NCBI GenBank assembly: GCA_958299035.1
Contig: CATQJL010000305.1
Coordinates: forward strand, 62,716,127-62,780,126
Length of the DNA stretch: 64,000 bases
DNA from: Cylicocyclus nassatus
Lineage: Eukaryota; Nematoda; Chromadorea; Rhabditida; Strongylidae
Direction: 5' to 3'
Shown one piece after another: positions 48,560 to 60,561 of the stretch. Position 1 is the stretch's first letter. The number at the start of each line of letters is the position of its first letter. The notes under the pieces were generated by a model. The model did not search any database, was not told where the DNA came from, and saw nothing but the letters and a program-made list of their open reading frames with translations. The translations under genes were made by a program, and so were the position numbers.

Positions 48560-49426
48560 CAGGGCCCGGCACGCGTTGGTTTGGAGGTTTTTAGGAAACG
48601 AAGTCCCCCATGACTTCGCGAAAATTTACGAAGTCTCTCTCGACAGGAAAATCAGTAGGGAAACCCTTATTCAACCAAAATAGCAACAAAAAAGCGAAAA
48701 AAGCGCATTTTGAGGTATGTAATATACAAAAAAGCAAAAAGAAAACATTTCGAGTCGATTAAAGGCTCTGCCATTGGTTATAGTACCATTTTGATGCTGG
48801 GAATGTCGAGAATCTCCTAGGCCAACCAAATCTGTAGCCTCAACAATCCTGCGATGCATTTTCGCCACATATTTCAAAGGACACCGCAAGTGACTGGAGC
48901 GCGATATCTAACAACGCGTAGAATTATACTAATTTTGACTCAAAAAAAAGGGGAGAGGCAACGGTTTGATCCGCTCTCTTCACTATATGATAGATTTTTG
49001 ACCGTTCTAATCGTACAAATTAAAAAGGTCCAAAACTTATGTGAACTCTCCGATATTTATGCTCCGAACCAACCCAGTTGGTTTGGTAGTTGGTTTAGAA
49101 ACCAACAAATTCGAGAAGGGATATTAGGACACATAAGTTTTGGGAGCTTTTTACATAACATAGTTTGGAGTAATATTCTATACTAATAGCCCAAATTCGG
49201 AGCCATGTGATTGTTTGTGCGCTGTAAACAAGCCATTTGTTTGTTTGAGTCTTGCATTTGAAATTCGCGCGCTTGCGATAGAACACGTTCAACTTGTAAA
49301 ACCTGACATGTTCGTCGTGTTTTTTTTTGGCGTTTCCTCCAGGACCTCATAAAAACGATGTCCCCGTTGCTTCTAACCCCAAAAACGAAGTCCAGTTTGA
49401 CCCCAAACCATCGGTGCCGGGCCCTG
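48560..49426. mobile_element. hAT-type non-autonomous element, exact 8-bp TSD
   Basis: The ends are CAGGGCCCGGCAC and, inverted, GTGCCGGGCCCTG, with sub-terminal TTGGTTTGG/CCAAACCA also inverted. The flanks CGCTGTTA at 48552-48559 and 49427-49434 are identical. It is 867 bp long and no transposase is visible. It belongs to the same terminus family as 29901-32234, and both carry sub-terminal GAAGTC-type motifs. Confidence 0.85.
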
Positions 49427-50524
49427 CGCTGTTATATGTAATGAAACATCTCAAGGCTTTTAGTCAAGCATGTTGGTGTTGTTAGCTTAGTTTTCCCATC
49501 TACTAAAGTCTTGTGTCTTCAGTGGAAATTTAGTGTATGCAGACTTGCAGCAGTTTTTGAAACTTCCCTGCTCCACTTTATTGCTTTCTCGAGCAGCGCG
49601 CAGACACCCTCGTATTCTCCTATTTCTATAGCTCAGAGCAACAAGCTATGCACCATTTGACTTGGAGTTGGGCGATCAAAACTGCATGCGCTTCGCTTTG
49701 ACAAACCTCAATTTGGTTTTTTTCTAGAATACGTGTGTAACATGTACAAGTATCGATCAGTTTTAGTCTTCAAAATAAGCTGAACGCACTATATTGATTT
49801 GTGAATGCGAATGAATCATGATAGAAGCGGCTTATTGTAAGTCCACAGTGCTTCACCTCTGCTTCGAAGAGATTCGCACTGCTCCTACTATCCATGTGCG
49901 TTGTCTTCCTCTTGCTTGCTAGCATACCTTCGATAGTCTAGAGACAGGGCGCCAAAAGTGAAGGTTGTTTGAACATCTGACGTCACAAATGGTGAATGTT
50001 GTTCAAAGAAGATCAGAGAAGAGAATATGACGTAAAACAGACATAAAAAGCAAAAGAAACGGCTGTAAACCGGATAAAAACGCTGCAATAAGATTTGAAA
50101 TCTTTCATTTGGCGGCTTTACAGAGTGCAAGTTTCCGCTCCAGGACCAACAATTCGCAACACGGGGTTTTGATTTTTGATGCGTCCTTTAAATTTTTACC
50201 CCCGCGCCGTCCCTCTTGTACCCTGCGACGTTATCTGGATTTTTCCGCTCATCATTCTGAGCAAGTATCGTCCAAGCTGGAGAAAATTCGTTGCGAAACT
50301 ACTGAAAAAGAATAAGGTAAAGAAAAACGCATTTTTTAGTAATTTCTACAAAAAAAGCGGCATAAGCAAAGAAATAAGATCGGCGACGTTGTCTACATTA
50401 TAGATAGAAACAAGATCTATCGACTACACAAAAAAACTGCGTGAAAAGAGTCAAACTAGGAGAAAAACGAGAGATTTTCAAAAGCAAGGTTTTTGCCGGA
50501 TTTCTTGTTTAAATCATAAAAAGA

Positions 50525-50830
50525 AGTCCTGCGACGTTGTCAGCGTGAAAATAGAGATCAAGAGCTTCAAAATGATATATAGCTTGCTAAAATTGGGTTC
50601 GAAACAGCGAAGAAAAGGGTACCAGAGCCAAATGCCCCGCGCCCCGCGCTTGGGGTAGCGAGGTAGCGCGCAGCGCGCGGAGACGCAGACGAGCAGCGGA
50701 GAGAGACCAGAGCCGGCGGAGCATTTGGCTCTGGTCATTGATCTCCGCGGGGTCTTAACGAAACCCTATAATATTATATATCGTTGTGATCCTCATGACA
50801 CGGCCAGGAGCACTGACAACGTCGCGGGTC
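50525..50830. repeat. Imperfect inverted repeat with a GC-rich core palindrome
   Basis: The outer arms contain GCGACGTTGTCAG (about 50530) and its complement CTGACAACGTCGC (about 50813). The inner core 50631-50735 has an exact 15-bp stem ACCAGAGCCAAATGC with a GC-rich loop (GCGCGCAGCGCGCGG). Confidence 0.6.
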
Positions 50831-53258
50831 TTGAATCTCACTCCATAACGAGATAGACCAGCATTTATGTGGCGACTCTCTGCGCAAGATTTCAGCGCAG
50901 TTTCTCGTTTTTGTTGAACTCCAGCGGCTTTCATGAACCTCCAACGCTCAATCGCAGTCTATAGAAAGGTTAACTGATAAGTTTTATCCTAATTTCTAAC
51001 TGAATTTTTGAAGAAAAACCCTCTTTTCAGCAAAAAAGGCCATGAAAACGCAATCTTTCGGTTTTTTGAGCTTTTCTTTGGATGTCACTACTATATGCCT
51101 CATTCACATTCATCCTTACATAGTTAGTCATTAGTTATGTCATAATATCCGGGGCTTCGCCCCGGATGACTTGTACTCCTCTCCAGGTGAAGGTTGTGTC
51201 CTCTCATGACACTCAAAGTGAAGGTTACCAGAGTACGTGGCTCTATGTATCGAAGGTATGCTTGCTAGTCATAACTTTGAAACCTACCCCGCCACCCTGA
51301 CCATTACGAATGAATTGTAAACAGCCATTCAATCCAGGAGTTCTTCCATTTACGATCACTTTAGGTAGATGAAACCTTTCTGCAGATGGAAAAAAAGCAA
51401 ACTATGTTAGTTACTGGGATTATTAATCGATATAAAACAATGACCGCCGTGAGCTAAATCCTTAGTAGAATCTAAATCAATGATAACTCCACTGAGCCTT
51501 CTTTGCTTTATTTATGTATGTATTTATTTATTTATTTATGTCATACACAAAAGTGCGCCAAAATTTCAAACAAAAGCATCTAAAAAGTATGCCAAGGTCA
51601 TCCAAAAAATCATACAAAAAATCATAGCATGTCGAAAGAGATCATAGTTTTCTTGCTGGAAGGACCAGGTGGTTCTCCTTCTTCAAGAAGTAAGTATGCT
51701 CCAAACGAGTTCCTTTTCCCTTACCCGAACTAAGTATGGGACGGCAGAAGATACCAGGGCTTGGCTGACTAACTTAACCCGGAAGGACGAATCCATTAGG
51801 GACGCTGGGCGAAGAGGAAGGGGGGATCTCTAGGCAGAAGGCTCACTGGTCGTTGATTTCCTAGAATACGGCTTTTTCAAGCAGGATAACTCTCTGAGAC
51901 TTGCAAATATGGAAAGGAAGCCGAAGCAGCTGTCAATTCACAATTGCAAATTTTTTGCTATGAACTCGACGTATACACGATTCGTGACACGCAAAGACTG
52001 GGCGCCGTTGCGTCCGGCGATAGTTCGTGCAAGAGAGAGACAGCAGATGGTACGAGAAATGAAAGAGCGTTAGATCAGAGAGACGCCGATAAGTCCGCAG
52101 TCTTTGCGTGCTACGAATCGCCTATACATGGCTTAATCTTGAAACAAAGCATATAACCTTAACACAATCAATCAGGTATTTGAGCGCATAAATATATTTT
52201 GGTTACTTTTCGGCTAATGTCGGTGCACTACAAACAAATCCATGAACTCTGGAATATCTGAATGCGAACCAAGTTTTGCCAACTCTCCGTTTGACGCTCA
52301 ACCTCTGTGAAAGATGATGTTATACAAACTTTTTATCACTTTTTTTATTGCATTGCTTACCATTTTTCTAGTTATTTTATGCAAAGATGCGACATTAAAA
52401 TAGAAGTAGTGCTGTTTGCACAAAGTTCGTAAGCGTGTCCTCGTGCCTTCCTTCACGACTTATGACAAAGCCGCTCTTGAGCAGATCATGCGTTTCCCAG
52501 CACATTATATTATATGAATAGTCCAGCATGGCGTTTTCTGCTACTCGTAATACTCGCTCCATCGCGAGTATTTCAACGGGTCGATACAAAAACTGTTGCG
52601 GATTCTTCTTTAGGGAACTTTCCTTTCTAACCGAAAACCGTTAGTATTAACACAATTGTCTAGATTATATTATTATTGGCTTTACTCGCTCTCATCGATT
52701 TTGTGAATTCCTGTGACGCTGGAGAATTTGATAGAATGTATAAGCTTCGAACGCCCTCAGTTGTATCCTTCATACAGCATCTGCGTAAACGTAGTCGGGC
52801 CTTTGGCCCTTCTGACGCAGGTTCGTCATGTCAATCCTCGCAATCGTGATATTTTGTTGGCACCTCAACTTCTCCTATTTTACCCCGCGTGATCTGTTGA
52901 AAAGAGAGGACCATGCGGGTTTGAGTATCTGAAATTTGGACGCCATAGGTGAGCTATTGCTTATAAACTGTTCTAAAATATTCATGGCCGAGAGATTTGA
53001 TTGCAAGCTCTCGCCCAGTACCGTACTCGAGACCAATTGCCTCAATCGTCCGCGCTTGGCGAAAGCCTAGTAATTTGTAATGAGCGCTAAAAAAAATATT
53101 TTCGGCCTATAATTTTTTCAATCAGACAAATCATTGAGTTCTCTTTCTCATTATTCTCAAAAAGGTCAAGTCGGTTTTGCTGGCTAAATCTCGTGCACAT
53201 TTCCCTCTTTTCATTTTGCTGTTCATCTTCTCTAATTCTGCCTTTTGCAAACCATTTC
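50831..53258. other. Mostly unassigned, with a D2 repeat fragment and TTTA microsatellite
   Basis: Holds the D2 fragment near 51.2-51.39 kb and a (TATT)n run at 51520-51540. No exon is supported. Confidence 0.35.
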
Positions 53259-53266
53259 TCCACCAT

Positions 53267-53484
53267 CAGCGGCGTACTGAGGGGAGGAGGGAAGCCAGAG
53301 AATAGGTCGCGAAATTCTCAAAATTTCCATCGGTCATAAGAATGGCAAGTGACTTGTTTACACTTGTAAATAAAACAATTTTTCAAATTTTTCAAAATTC
53401 AATTTAGCTCCCTAAAAAAATTATTTTGGGAGGTGGGTGCTCCCCCTCCCCCCCCCCCCCGAACGGCCTCTAGATACGCCACTG
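53267..53484. mobile_element. hAT-like MITE just downstream of the membrane-protein gene
   Basis: The ends are CAGCGGCGTACTGAGG and, inverted, CTCTAGATACGCCACTG. Flanking 8-mers TCCACCAT (53259-53266) and TCCACCGT (53485-53492) match at 7 of 8. It belongs to the same family as 37449-37818: both share the GATACGCCACTG end and an internal poly-C/poly-G tract. It is 218 bp long and lies 44 bp beyond the gene's AATAAA. Confidence 0.75.
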
Positions 53485-53527
53485 TCCACCGTGTATCTAT
53501 ACTTGGGAATAAGATCTGGCGCAAATC

Positions 53528-53533
53528 TTTATT
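53528..53533 (-). terminator. Polyadenylation signal AATAAA
   Basis: A canonical AATAAA on the minus strand lies 13 bp downstream of the TGA of the multi-span membrane-protein gene. It supports the assigned last exon. Confidence 0.6.
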
Positions 53534-53545
53534 TTATAGTTTGTA

Positions 53546-54469
53546 TCAGGCAAACTCCTCCTTAGTTTCACTTCGTAATTGGAGTTCCAGTGGCTCTAAA
53601 AAGAAATTCTCTTTGCAATTTTTTCAAATTATTAAAAGAAATTTTGCTTACGTTTGTCTTCTACACGTATGTATTGATAAAAACGTCGACATTTTGAAAT
53701 GACACCAAGCTGCCAATAATGTAACATCAACAGTAACACATCCAATAAGTGAGCAATCCATGAATATTCGTCGAATTTTTCACCAAATGCTGCTGAAAAA
53801 AATATTTGATTATTTGATGCTTACTTCGCACAAAATGCATTGGTGAAAGCCTATTCTAGGGGCATTTGTAAGTTTACATGTGAGTTTTCAGACAATGCGC
53901 TGTAACCGACGACATCCCTGCTAGTAGGTTCTCAGTGAATTCTTTTCCAGCAAACAAAGAGTAGTATGAGTGTGTACTACTAGTTACATATTCAGCCAGA
54001 TCAAAGACAAGGAAACAGGGATGAAGCGGCGAAATGAGCAATTTTTAATTTTACAAGTCGTCAGATAAAGCGCACAGTTTGCACTGCGCATGAAAGCTAC
54101 AAATAACTCGACATATTTTTTTGGAAAGTCAAACTTACCTATAACAATATCCTTATGAAAAATATTCACATAGAAATAATAACCACCGAGAAAAAACAAG
54201 AAAAATATGGAACCGACCTGAAAAATGCTTATTATACGAAGAAAAATTAATTGTTTTGCTGATTTTCTGCAAAAACCATGAAAAAAACTCACAACAAAAA
54301 AGTACAAAGGCATCAATAGGCGTGAACTTCTGATAATTATCGCAATCACAGTGCATGTACAGATAGCGAACCCGAATAGAGAGATGATAAACGTATATGG
54401 TGGAAGTGGCAGTTGCATCAGTAGAATGCATTCAATCGCAATGTACGCAACAATGAATTTTGTGACAAG
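53546..54469 (-). CDS. Multi-span membrane protein, 3' four exons (148 aa seen, 5' end not found)
   Basis: Four exons join in phase on the minus strand: 54469-54293, 54217-54139, 53792-53652 and 53595-53546 (stop TGA). Their acceptors are TTTTTCAG, TTTTTCAG, TTTTTCAG and TTTTTAG, and the last intron is only 56 bp. An AATAAA lies at 53533-53528, 13 bp past the stop, which is a typically short nematode 3' end. The 148 residues contain hydrophobic spans at about 3-18, 26-47, 51-76 and 97-117. A basic, aromatic cytosolic end (SKCRRFYQYIR) and a polar tail ending KEEFA follow. The layout of spans followed by a C[RY]RY-type tail recalls nematode four-span families with an LAPTM4-like plan, but I cannot confirm membership. 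The first exon(s) start in phase 0 upstream and were not identified. The 346-bp intron between exons 2 and 3 contains a MITE fragment. Confidence 0.68.
53960..54118 (-). repeat. MITE family G, single-ended fragment inside an intron
   Basis: Read on the minus strand it starts GTCGAGTTATTTGTAGCTTT and follows the left half of the 15366 copy (TGACGACTTGT, then the CTTCAT…CCTTGT block). It lies within the 346-bp intron of the membrane-protein gene. Confidence 0.6.
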
Positions 54470-54556
54470 CTGAAAAACAAAAATTGAATAAATTTAGCAA
54501 AAACAAGAATTTTGTTCCCTACAAAAGTAACATTGCAAAGGCGGCGTCTAGAGATG

Positions 54557-54672
54557 CGTGTGTTAGAGCTGTGCCAGCGTCGTGCTAGCGCCGTGACGTG
54601 CACGCGCCCATTATTGATCAATCAACGTTCCGGCACGCGCTGGCACGGCGCTGGCATGACTAAAGCACAGGC
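54557..54672. repeat. GC-rich foldback upstream of the membrane-protein exons
   Basis: TGTGCCAGCGTCGTGCTAGC and the inverted GCTGGCACGGCGCTGGCATG form imperfect arms of about 30 bp around an AT-rich centre (ATTATTGATCAATCA). It resembles a small palindromic MITE. Confidence 0.55.
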
Positions 54673-55706
54673 TACTCTAAACGCAGCGAAAGGGCAGACC
54701 TCATAAACCTAAGCGTATTCTATTTTTGATAATCCAAGTTACATTATTATTTACCGGCCAAAAGAGCTTATGGCTTATGGCTTACAAATTTGATCAACCA
54801 TAGCATTACGAAGCCACATTTAATCTTATGGAACATTTCCCTGTTTCTCTCAATAAGACTGTACCTTGTTTTGATAAAAAGTTATGAGTGGAACTCCTAC
54901 AATTGTCTTAATGAATTGTTTTACTTTATGAGAGTTATTGTATTCCTTTTTTCTTTTATGAATCACCGAGCGCCAAAAAAAGCATTTTCTCGTAATTTTT
55001 TGTACTCAGAAGTTCAGAAACTTATTAAATGTTTCAAAATCTGCGAATAATACTGACAGAATGATCCACATGCAGAATCAGCTGTTACAAAAGTTAGAGA
55101 TAGATGTATCACACCATTCAAGAGTACTCAAAAAATCGCGGATCTCAACTGCAATAGAATTATTCAGCATTCGCATCTTCACAAATGACCTCAACAAATA
55201 ATTTCTGGAGACTGTGCGCTCAAATTTTCAACGATTCTTCTCAAATAATCAGCTGTTTTTCAATAAGATCTTGACCGACGAAAAATCTATATGTTATCGA
55301 AAACTTGCAAGTTTAGCTTAGCAATTGTCAGTAAGATATAGTTTATTTTGTTGGCCAAGGCTTTAATGGAAAGAAAAACCATTTGGAATGAATTGTTCGA
55401 GATTTTAGAGCCGAATTTTAGTTTTTGTTCTGATTTGCAATTATGCAAATGCTGAAAAATTCACTGCAAAAGTATGACGAAAGATGAATGGTTTTATTTC
55501 AAATTTTGAAATTATTACAGTTCGCCCATGCGAATTCTGATAGAGGAGGAGGGGGGGGGGGGGAAGCAGTCCACTCGCAGCTAATTTACAAACATTTCCT
55601 CTATTGGAGTTCTTACCGATGCGTGTGTCGTACCATAAAGGCAGCGAAATTTTCGGTCATTCGTACCATCTGGCATAATGCTAGCAACATTACAGCATTA
55701 ATAAAC

Positions 55707-55915
55707 CTAAAAGCGGAAAATACCACCATAATTCGTCTTCAGCGTGGGCAACGATTGAATAACGGAAGCAAACACGAATGAAATCAGGAACGAGAGTACG
55801 AAAGCAATTTTATACGCCGGCCCATGCTGGCAGTATTCAAAAACATTGTGGTAATAGAAGTTAATTTGGTGAATGGAGACGAAAAACAAACTCGAGTTGC
55901 CTGGCGCCTCTCTGG
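55707..55915 (-). CDS. Possible terminal exon with one membrane span
   Basis: An open frame of 69 codons follows an AAGGTCTCAG acceptor and ends at TAG. It contains an amphipathic start, a cluster of aromatic residues and one clear hydrophobic span ([20 protein letters not shown]). Composition looks coding and it lies on the same strand as the membrane-protein gene at 53.5-54.5 kb. No donor site in the phase needed to join exon 54469-54293 was found, so it is either the last exon of another gene or a pseudo-exon. The family is not recognised. Confidence 0.3.
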
Positions 55916-56951
55916 CTGAGACCTTGGCATTTTGTGCTTACCAATACCAGATTTCTATAAAAGTTAATCGTTTCCGATTCAGCTAAAGCCGTTGTTAGAG
56001 GTTTTGTGGTGCAATTTGTCGTGCGCGACTGCCAGGGCAAAGAGGCAATTCGGATTGATATTTTAGTCGAGTGAACTTCAATGGGGGAGCATTTTTTAGG
56101 TCTGAAATCCTCCTTAACAACCCATTTATCAAATCATGTGAGCTAAATTTGGCACTAGAAAAAAGCTGTGTATTGATCAGCTGTTGCAAAAAATGTGGAG
56201 ATAAGTCGAAATCTGCTTTCGCTTTTGTGTTGTTAGGCTATTATAAGAGTTCAACAAATATGAAAAGGATTAGAAGATTAGAAAGGAAGGAGAATATCAA
56301 CGAAAAGAAGTATGAAAGCAATATGAGACCTGAGTTTACTTGGTGACTACTTTAAAGGTTCTATAGACGATGCGGTTCTCCAGCAATACACCTTCACATT
56401 ATTCTTCGAATACCATAAGCTCGACTATATGCAGATAATTAGTTAATCGACTTTTATCTCAACAACATGGTGAGTAAAAGGATAAACTTATTGAGAAATC
56501 AAGTCCAAAAACCCAATACCTATTCAACATTTTTAACAGCTATACACTTTTTTATCTCAAAATATAATCATCTCTAAGTGCTCCTAATGATAAGGTTGGC
56601 AGACCTTTCTTTCTTGATGGATAGTTTCGAAGATGGTTCGTAAATTTTTTTTACTACGTCTAGGTATGTAGGGGCAGGAACGAGAAGAAGTTTCTTAGTT
56701 CTTCAACCAAATATACAAAAGTCTATCATAATTTCTTGTTATTCATGAGCATTTCTTGCTCATAAGTCTAGTTGTCAGTATTCTGAGAATTTTCAATCAT
56801 CTGTCTATTTGTTGGAGAGTTTGATTGGGTATCATACTCAATCTTTCGAAGCTATTACCCAGAACGTCTTCAAATCTCATGACTTATGAAAGTGTGCCCT
56901 TTGCCCTTTGTTTGGATACAAAAGTGCTGTACCATAGTCATTTAACAATTA

Positions 56952-57125
56952 TTAACTAAAAACGAAATATACTCTAGTAAAACCATATTCCGACACAAAC
57001 TTCAAAAATTCGGTTAGTTTCCTTGTGGTGCTCACGCCGAGGTTCTGAAATATGCTAATCATGAAGAATACGTAAAGAAAATTTGTACTAAACTCAGATG
57101 CGAAGAAATTGTCCACCGAAAAGAA
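56952..57125 (-). CDS. Possible paralogous last exon of a multi-span membrane protein
   Basis: After a TTACGATTCAAG acceptor a 57-codon frame runs to TAA. A GTGAGC donor at 57035 could instead end the exon after 30 codons. The core (NFLYVFFMISIFQNLGV) is followed by STTRKLTEFLKF. This parallels the fourth span and basic tail of the gene at 53.5-54.5 kb (LHYWQLGVISKCRRFYQYI): both have an aromatic-rich span, LGV, then a basic or aromatic amphipathic stretch. This suggests a second, related gene or a decayed copy on the same strand. No further exons of it were identified with confidence. Confidence 0.3.
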   Translation of the reverse strand, partial: FFSVDNFFASEFSTNFLYVFFMISIFQNLGVSTTRKLTEFLKFVSEYGFTRVYFVFS

Positions 57126-60100
57126 CTTGAATCGTAAGACAAAAACGAAATCTATTTACACAGCTTCAGAGACGTACGACTATGAAGACGAAAGAACATA
57201 GAAAAAGTAAAGGTGGGTGTTTGCTGTACATTTCCTCATTCCGAGGTATTTTTCAAGATGAATGCGATAGCAAACAACTGAAAGGCTTTTCTCAAAATGC
57301 AAATGTACATACACAATTCATAAAAGCTACCCAGCTGCCTAATTCTTTCCCTCATAGACACCAGCGCCTAACAATCCGAATAAGGTGTAGAAGGATGAAA
57401 AAGTCGACGAAAAAGTTGGACAAACATTGAACTTCAAGGGCAGTCTTGCATGCAATAGTATTCTTTTTAGAAAAACGTGGAGCGAGAAAAGGTGAAACCT
57501 TCTTACATGGAATTTGTGAAGCAGGCCAAGACGCATATATACATAGCGCTTAATGATCTATAACTTATCGCAGCAACTCAGTGAATAAGAAGTAATCACT
57601 GTGGTGTACACCTGCCCTTGTTTGCAAAATGTGCAGGAATTCAACTCAGTGAATCTGAGCTTAGTTACTGCACGAAGTTCACAAAAAGTTCAAGCGCGAA
57701 CAATTACATGAAAAATATTCAAAGGGAAATTTTCAGTGTGTTAGCACCCAGGTATTCATGTGACGCAAGCAGTTCCACAAATAAAACGATTATGCTCAAA
57801 GTGCGCATGCGAAAGCATGAAGCCATTGTACCCCTATGGCAGCAAACCACGAAAACATTTTCATTTTTCAAATGCACCTACGCATATGATATGACAGATA
57901 CAAGGTGGATTTTCTTTTTCCTACGGGGTAACGTTCTAAGCACGTCATTCTGTATTGCTTGAACTAAATTCTATCATATGACACAAGGATTTCATTATTC
58001 AACTCTAACCTTTTTTTGCGAGCGCGAAAAAACTTCCCAAACAACATGAGACAATACAATCCACATACATAATTATAGCTCCTTTACAAACACTAAGAAA
58101 AAGCAGTAGAAGAAGAAGTTGGCTTGGATGCAAAAATTTTATGTTCGAAATTCAGCGTTCGACATTTGGGGCTAATTTATTTTCTCTTCAGGCAATATTT
58201 ATATTACACCAATAAATCTGGTCATGAGCAGGCATCCTCCAACACCAATGGGAGATCACAAATGAGGGTTTTGTGAGGTTACATGCCATCTTATATAACG
58301 GAGATCCTATAAAAGCTCAAATCTCCAATTTATCTGAAAAGAGTTAGGAGAAAGTCTTAAAATTATATGATTTCCGAAGTTTTCCACTGCAATTATAGCG
58401 TGTAGAAAATTATCATGACCAATTTGTCAACAAAGCACGTGAATAGCCTCACTCCTGCGAAAGACAGGCGGCAGGATAAGCTTTTTTGAAAAGAAAAAAA
58501 CAAAGCCAAGCTTGCTTGAAAAAACTAAAAAATAAGGAAGTTGTAAATAATGTGAAATTTGAGAAATAACAGGAGGTATGAAGTTGATAAGCCACTATGT
58601 ATGAGTTTTGGATTCTTTTCTTTGAGAATCTCAAAACGCAAGCTCAGTGCAAGATAATGGGACGATTAAGATGCAAATCGTAGCTTGACTAAAGCGGGGG
58701 GGGGGGGAGTATCATTGCTAGTGAAGAACATCTTTGGAAGAAAAATGTAGATTTTCACAAGAAAAAAACGCAAAAATATTCATTTGGCATGGGCACTGCA
58801 AGCACGCATTGAAAATTTCATCTTCACCTTACGAAAACGCGTATGCTCTTTGTGACCCCGAAAAGAAACATTTATAGCTATTACATAATTTAGAAAGCAT
58901 AGATCTACTCGTCGGTGATCAAAGGCGAAACATTCGATTAACACCTTCAGTAAAGAGAAAGTATGGTTCTAGAGTGCTTTTGAGATATAAAAAATGCTAT
59001 GCGCTTTTTGTCATCTAAAGAACAAAAACCGAAGACTTAATTCAGTGAAATCTTACTCTAAGCGGCTTCTTTCTGAAATAATGCGCAAGGCCGTAATTAG
59101 AAAATGTAAGTACTTGTGTCACTGGGGCTTCCAGGGTTTGGAAAGAATGTTCTCGAGATCGATGCTCGTGAATTTTTTGGATGATACAGTCAATTTCGAA
59201 GCATTATTTCATAAAATCCTAAGTAACATGACAGAATACCTAGAGACGGGCGAAAGGTTCTTTAGAGCCCTCTGAAGGTTTAATGTTTTGTGTTTTCGAC
59301 TTCGTACTTCGTCCAGCAAAACAATGTTTATAGGTCTTGTCAACCCGGAGATTACGTCAGATGCCCTCAGGCGAATAAACAAAAAAATCTGTTGGGATGT
59401 AACTCCAAGTAAACAAAGTTAGAAGAAACATTTGCTTTCTTCTTATGTCCTTGTTCTCTCAATTTGTATTTGTCTTATTTTTTGGAAGAGATGAGGCGAA
59501 ATCAATGTATCCAAACTGAATCTTTCTCTTTTCTTTTTTAAATTAGATGTGGGGCAGAAAAGTTAGAAACAGGTTTTTTCACGAAGACGATTTTAAATGT
59601 CAAGATTTGAGAAAAATATTCTACAAAGGATTCTAAACTTTTGGATTTCGTAAATTTACGATGTAAAAGAAATATGACCTCAAGCAGATTGAATTTAGCA
59701 AACCTTCAGTGTGGAAGCGTAGGAGGACCGTATGGAGCGTAGAAGTGCTCTTGAAGTCTTATTCACCTTTAGATTGTAAATCCATGGCAACATGTTTGTA
59801 GCCGAGTGGAAAGTTTTATACCACTTACCCACGGTATCAAAGAAGAATAATCATGTTGAGTGCTTCAGAAACGCTAGGCTACTTTTAGCTACAATTTAAA
59901 AATGTTTGTACCCCTAAGCTGTAAAGATTTTGTTTTTATTGCTCTGCTATCTAAATGCATGTGGAATTTTCTTAAACAAACAACATAGAGTTTTTAACTA
60001 CAAAAATAGATGCTAGCTGAGGCATCAAATTTGGAGTACTTGAATAACCATAGGGTCACACAGCAAGTAATGAATTTTTAAAATACAAGGTACGTCTTAT

Positions 60101-60177
60101 CAAATTCAAATTCCACATTTTTTGGGAGCTGTATCGTTAAGTTTAATTATTACTATAAAGTTGACGAGCAATTTGTG
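57126..60177. other. No gene supported
   Basis: This lies between candidate membrane exons. A minus-strand frame near 57.34-57.44 kb is hydrophobic in two frames but lacks a usable donor. A poly-G tract occurs at 58696-58707. Confidence 0.3.
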
Positions 60178-60396
60178 TCATACTCGAGAACTTTCTGAGA
60201 TAACTTGCTTCATATCTGGGAAATGATAGTTTCTATTTTTGGCAATGATCGATGCCGCAAATGCACACATAATAAACAAGGTTAGGACATTTAAAAACAC
60301 AGGCAAATTTTTCTCTTTCCTTGAATTCCTGAATCCTTGCTTCCACTTGTATTTTTTCGCCTCTAACACTTTTGTAAGACGTATTTTGGCAATGTG
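60178..60396 (-). CDS. Possible terminal exon with basic stretch and one membrane span
   Basis: A 72-codon frame follows a weak GGAGATAG acceptor. It has a Lys/Arg-rich first third, one hydrophobic span (LNVLTLFIMCAFAASIIA) and a polar end before TGA. It may be joined to the frame at 60432-60561 by an 86-bp intron, but that donor (GTCAAT) is weak. The family is unknown. It lies on the same strand as the other membrane exons, so it could belong to the same local group. Confidence 0.22.
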   Translation of the reverse strand, partial: HIAKIRLTKVLEAKKYKWKQGFRNSRKEKNLPVFLNVLTLFIMCAFAASIIAKNRNYHFPDMKQVISESSRV

Positions 60397-60431
60397 CTAT
60401 CTCCTATGATGTCAGTCCGACGTCTTTAGCA

Positions 60432-60561
60432 TCAAAAAAAGTAATAAAATAGAAAAGATTGAAAAAATTTCCGGTAATTGACCTTAATGTGTACACTGTG
60501 GAAATCAATAAAGGAAGCATAAAACGATATGTAGAATTTTTTTGCCAAAATTACTTTGCCA
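60432..60561 (-). CDS. Possible exon with membrane span
   Basis: A good acceptor (CCTGTATTTTCAG) opens a 43-codon frame. A hydrophobic/aromatic stretch leads into a basic tail (VNYRKFFQSF), then TGA. The pattern recalls the last-span exon of the membrane protein at 53.5-54.5 kb, but similarity is only in general character. Confidence 0.22.
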
